Shown here: one piece after another, positions 33,100-34,435 of the stretch
Layout: each line of letters opens with the position of its first letter
How positions within the stretch are numbered: position 1 is the stretch's first letter
Origin: Magnetococcales bacterium
Lineage (GTDB): Bacteria; Pseudomonadota; Magnetococcia; Magnetococcales; UBA8363
DNA: 34,435 nucleotides
Assembly: GCA_015660855.1 (NCBI GenBank)
Contig: JACSDG010000090.1
Location: 1 to 34,435, forward strand
Direction: 5' to 3'
Notes under the pieces: model-generated
The model's database searches: none
The model's input: only the letters and a program-made list of their open reading frames with translations
What the model was told of the DNA's origin: nothing
Made by a program: the position numbers and the translations under genes

Positions 33100-34435
33100 C
33101 AATCTTTCTCCACCGGCTCATAGTTCATTCTGCCACGCTCACCGCGCTGCCTCTGGCGCATCGCCTCCCGATCCCGAATCCCCTGAAGCATGCGGGAACC
33201 GGTCGCATCGGATGGGGTTTCCTGAGGGTCTTTCTTTTCAGGTTTTTTGCCCTTCTCGTCCTCGTCCCCCCCTCCAGAATCGGTTTTTTTTCCATTTTCT
33301 CCTTTGGGATCCTGGGGCTTGGTTTCTTGTTTGGGGGGCGACAACAACGCCAACGCATCCATTAAAGCTTTCAGGGCATCTCCCTGCAACCCCTTAACCC
33401 CCGTCAACTCCGGTTTGGATACCTTCAACCCATTGACCGCCCCCTCCATGGCTTCTTTTGCCATTCTAACCTGGGTGATCACGGCTTCCCATTGTTTCAC
33501 CCCCTCCTGTTTTTTTTCCCCAGGAGAAGCCGCATCCTCGGCGGGCATTTTTTTTATGGCAGCCACCTGTTCACCCAAGGCGTCGCCAATGGCCCCTGCC
33601 GTCTGGGCCAAATTTTGCTGCCGCTCCTGCAACGGTCCCACCGCCTTTTGCAAAGGTTTTTCGTCCTGGCTGGCCGTCAACGGTTCCAACCTGTGGGTTT
33701 CATCCAACAAATCTTTCTGCCGCTGCGCCGTCTGGCGCAAATGCTCCTCCACCGAGAAAAACAATCCCCTTAATTCCTCAAGGCTCTTGAGAACCACCTC
33801 GACACGAGCACGTACCGGAGCCAGATCATCATCCCCCTTGCCCACTTTGGCAAAATCCTGCCGCACCAAATCCATTTTTTCAACGACTTCCGCCTGCAAC
33901 TGGTTGGCCCGTTCCAAACGGCGTATGTCGGCTTCCCGATTTTCTTTTTGATCCTTGGCATCCTCAGCCTTTTTTTCTGCATCTTCCGGCGCATCCGCCT
34001 TGCGGGCCTGTTGCAATTCTTCGACAATTTTCGGACCTACCCGACGCAAACGGGTCAAATTGGTCTCTTGCATCTCCAGGACGACCGCAACCTGTTCCTG
34101 CCCCTGGGGCTGGTCCGGTTTCAAGCCGGCCATGATACGATTTTCATCCTGCCAGGCCAAATCCAACAACCCCTTGATGGCCAGAAATAATTCCCGTGTC
34201 TTGGCCAGTCCCACCAACGCATTTTTTTGATGTTCTACCGCCTGCAACGTTTTGGCTGTGTTCAGGGAATCCAAGGCCTGGGAATATTGCTCCACCACCC
34301 CCGCCACCAACGGTTCGGCCTCTTTCAGGGTTGCCAGCAACTCAGCCGCCGGTCCCCCACCCGTTTCCGCCTTGCCTGAATCCAACCCCCCCTTGATCTC
34401 CTGATGCAACGCCTGGGTTCGCTCTTTGATGACCC
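33096..34435 (-). CDS. BatC-like charged coiled-coil protein, 5' end beyond the window
   Basis: The frame stays open to the right edge, so only the C-terminal 446 or so residues are seen; a TTG at 34409 inside it is not the real start. The visible part is almost wholly helical and highly charged (for example ARKADAPEDAEKKAEDA), then a Gly/Lys/Glu-rich low-complexity segment (KKTDSGGGDEDEKGKKPEKK). It ends with SRMLQGIRDREAMRQRQR and PVEKDW. The PVEKDW ending and its place immediately before batD match the BatC/TPR partner of Bat operons, although no TPR is visible here and the coiled coil is much longer than usual. Its stop overlaps the batD GTG. Confidence 0.7.
   Translation of the reverse strand, partial: VIKERTQALHQEIKGGLDSGKAETGGGPAAELLATLKEAEPLVAGVVEQYSQALDSLNTAKTLQAVEHQKNALVGLAKTRELFLAIKGLLDLAWQDENRIMAGLKPDQPQGQEQVAVVLEMQETNLTRLRRVGPKIVEELQQARKADAPEDAEKKAEDAKDQKENREADIRRLERANQLQAEVVEKMDLVRQDFAKVGKGDDDLAPVRARVEVVLKSLEELRGLFFSVEEHLRQTAQRQKDLLDETHRLEPLTASQDEKPLQKAVGPLQERQQNLAQTAGAIGDALGEQVAAIKKMPAEDAASPGEKKQEGVKQWEAVITQVRMAKEAMEGAVNGLKVSKPELTGVKGLQGDALKALMDALALLSPPKQETKPQDPKGENGKKTDSGGGDEDEKGKKPEKKDPQETPSDATGSRMLQGIRDREAMRQRQRGERGRMNYEPVEKDW

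Noticed and set aside
1-34435. CRISPR array
   Set aside because: The dispersed repeats are far apart, unequal and contain no regular spacers.

Overview
This 34.4-kb window is chromosomal DNA from a Gram-negative bacterium. The mix of genes suggests a motile, respiring alphaproteobacterial or Magnetococcales-like organism, although no marker gene here proves it. The mix includes an HBM-type chemoreceptor, receiver/HD-GYP/histidine-kinase proteins, HpnC-type squalene synthesis, a mitochondrial-type cytochrome c and a Bat operon. The most visible non-coding feature is a family of GC-rich, hairpin-built intergenic repeats with about ten copies. It separates nearly all transcription units and sometimes supplies stop codons or spurious N-termini. 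I found no transposase, CRISPR array, rRNA or tRNA.

Layout. 1-6.1 kb (+): a periplasmic amide/branched-chain amino-acid binding protein, a large GT-C/TPR membrane protein, a WecB-type UDP-GlcNAc 2-epimerase and a UPF0104 flippase-like membrane protein. 6.36-7.57 kb (-): a DPM1/GtrB-like family 2 glycosyltransferase and a PP0621-type zinc-ribbon protein. 7.9-9.1 kb (+): a 45-codon ORF coupled to a membrane-anchored protein with two degenerate CZB-like domains. 9.26-12.8 kb (+): uup, srkA and a secreted HEXXH protein. 13-14.6 kb (+): a cytochrome c and a second UPF0104 protein. 14.9-16.7 kb: two convergent squalene/phytoene synthase homologues. 17-19 kb (+): transketolase.

19.2-24.8 kb (-) is a signalling block of five genes: GAF-histidine kinase, receiver-histidine kinase, receiver-HD-GYP, receiver-RsbW-like ATPase and a stand-alone receiver. 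Two pairs overlap by 1-4 nt, so a phosphorelay that branches to c-di-GMP turnover and to a serine-kinase/anti-sigma output is a reasonable inference.

24.8-26.1 kb has no convincing gene. It holds repeats, an AT-rich tract and a roughly 300-nt stretch (about 25006-25321) dense in stable hairpins with a possible long-range pairing. This is probably an unannotated structured RNA and is the best candidate for something new in the window. Then come a cold-shock protein and a rhodanese-domain protein (-), a hicAB toxin-antitoxin pair with an operator-like palindrome (+), a 729-aa chemoreceptor (-), and the 3' part of a bat operon (batC-like, batD, batE; -) that runs off the right edge.
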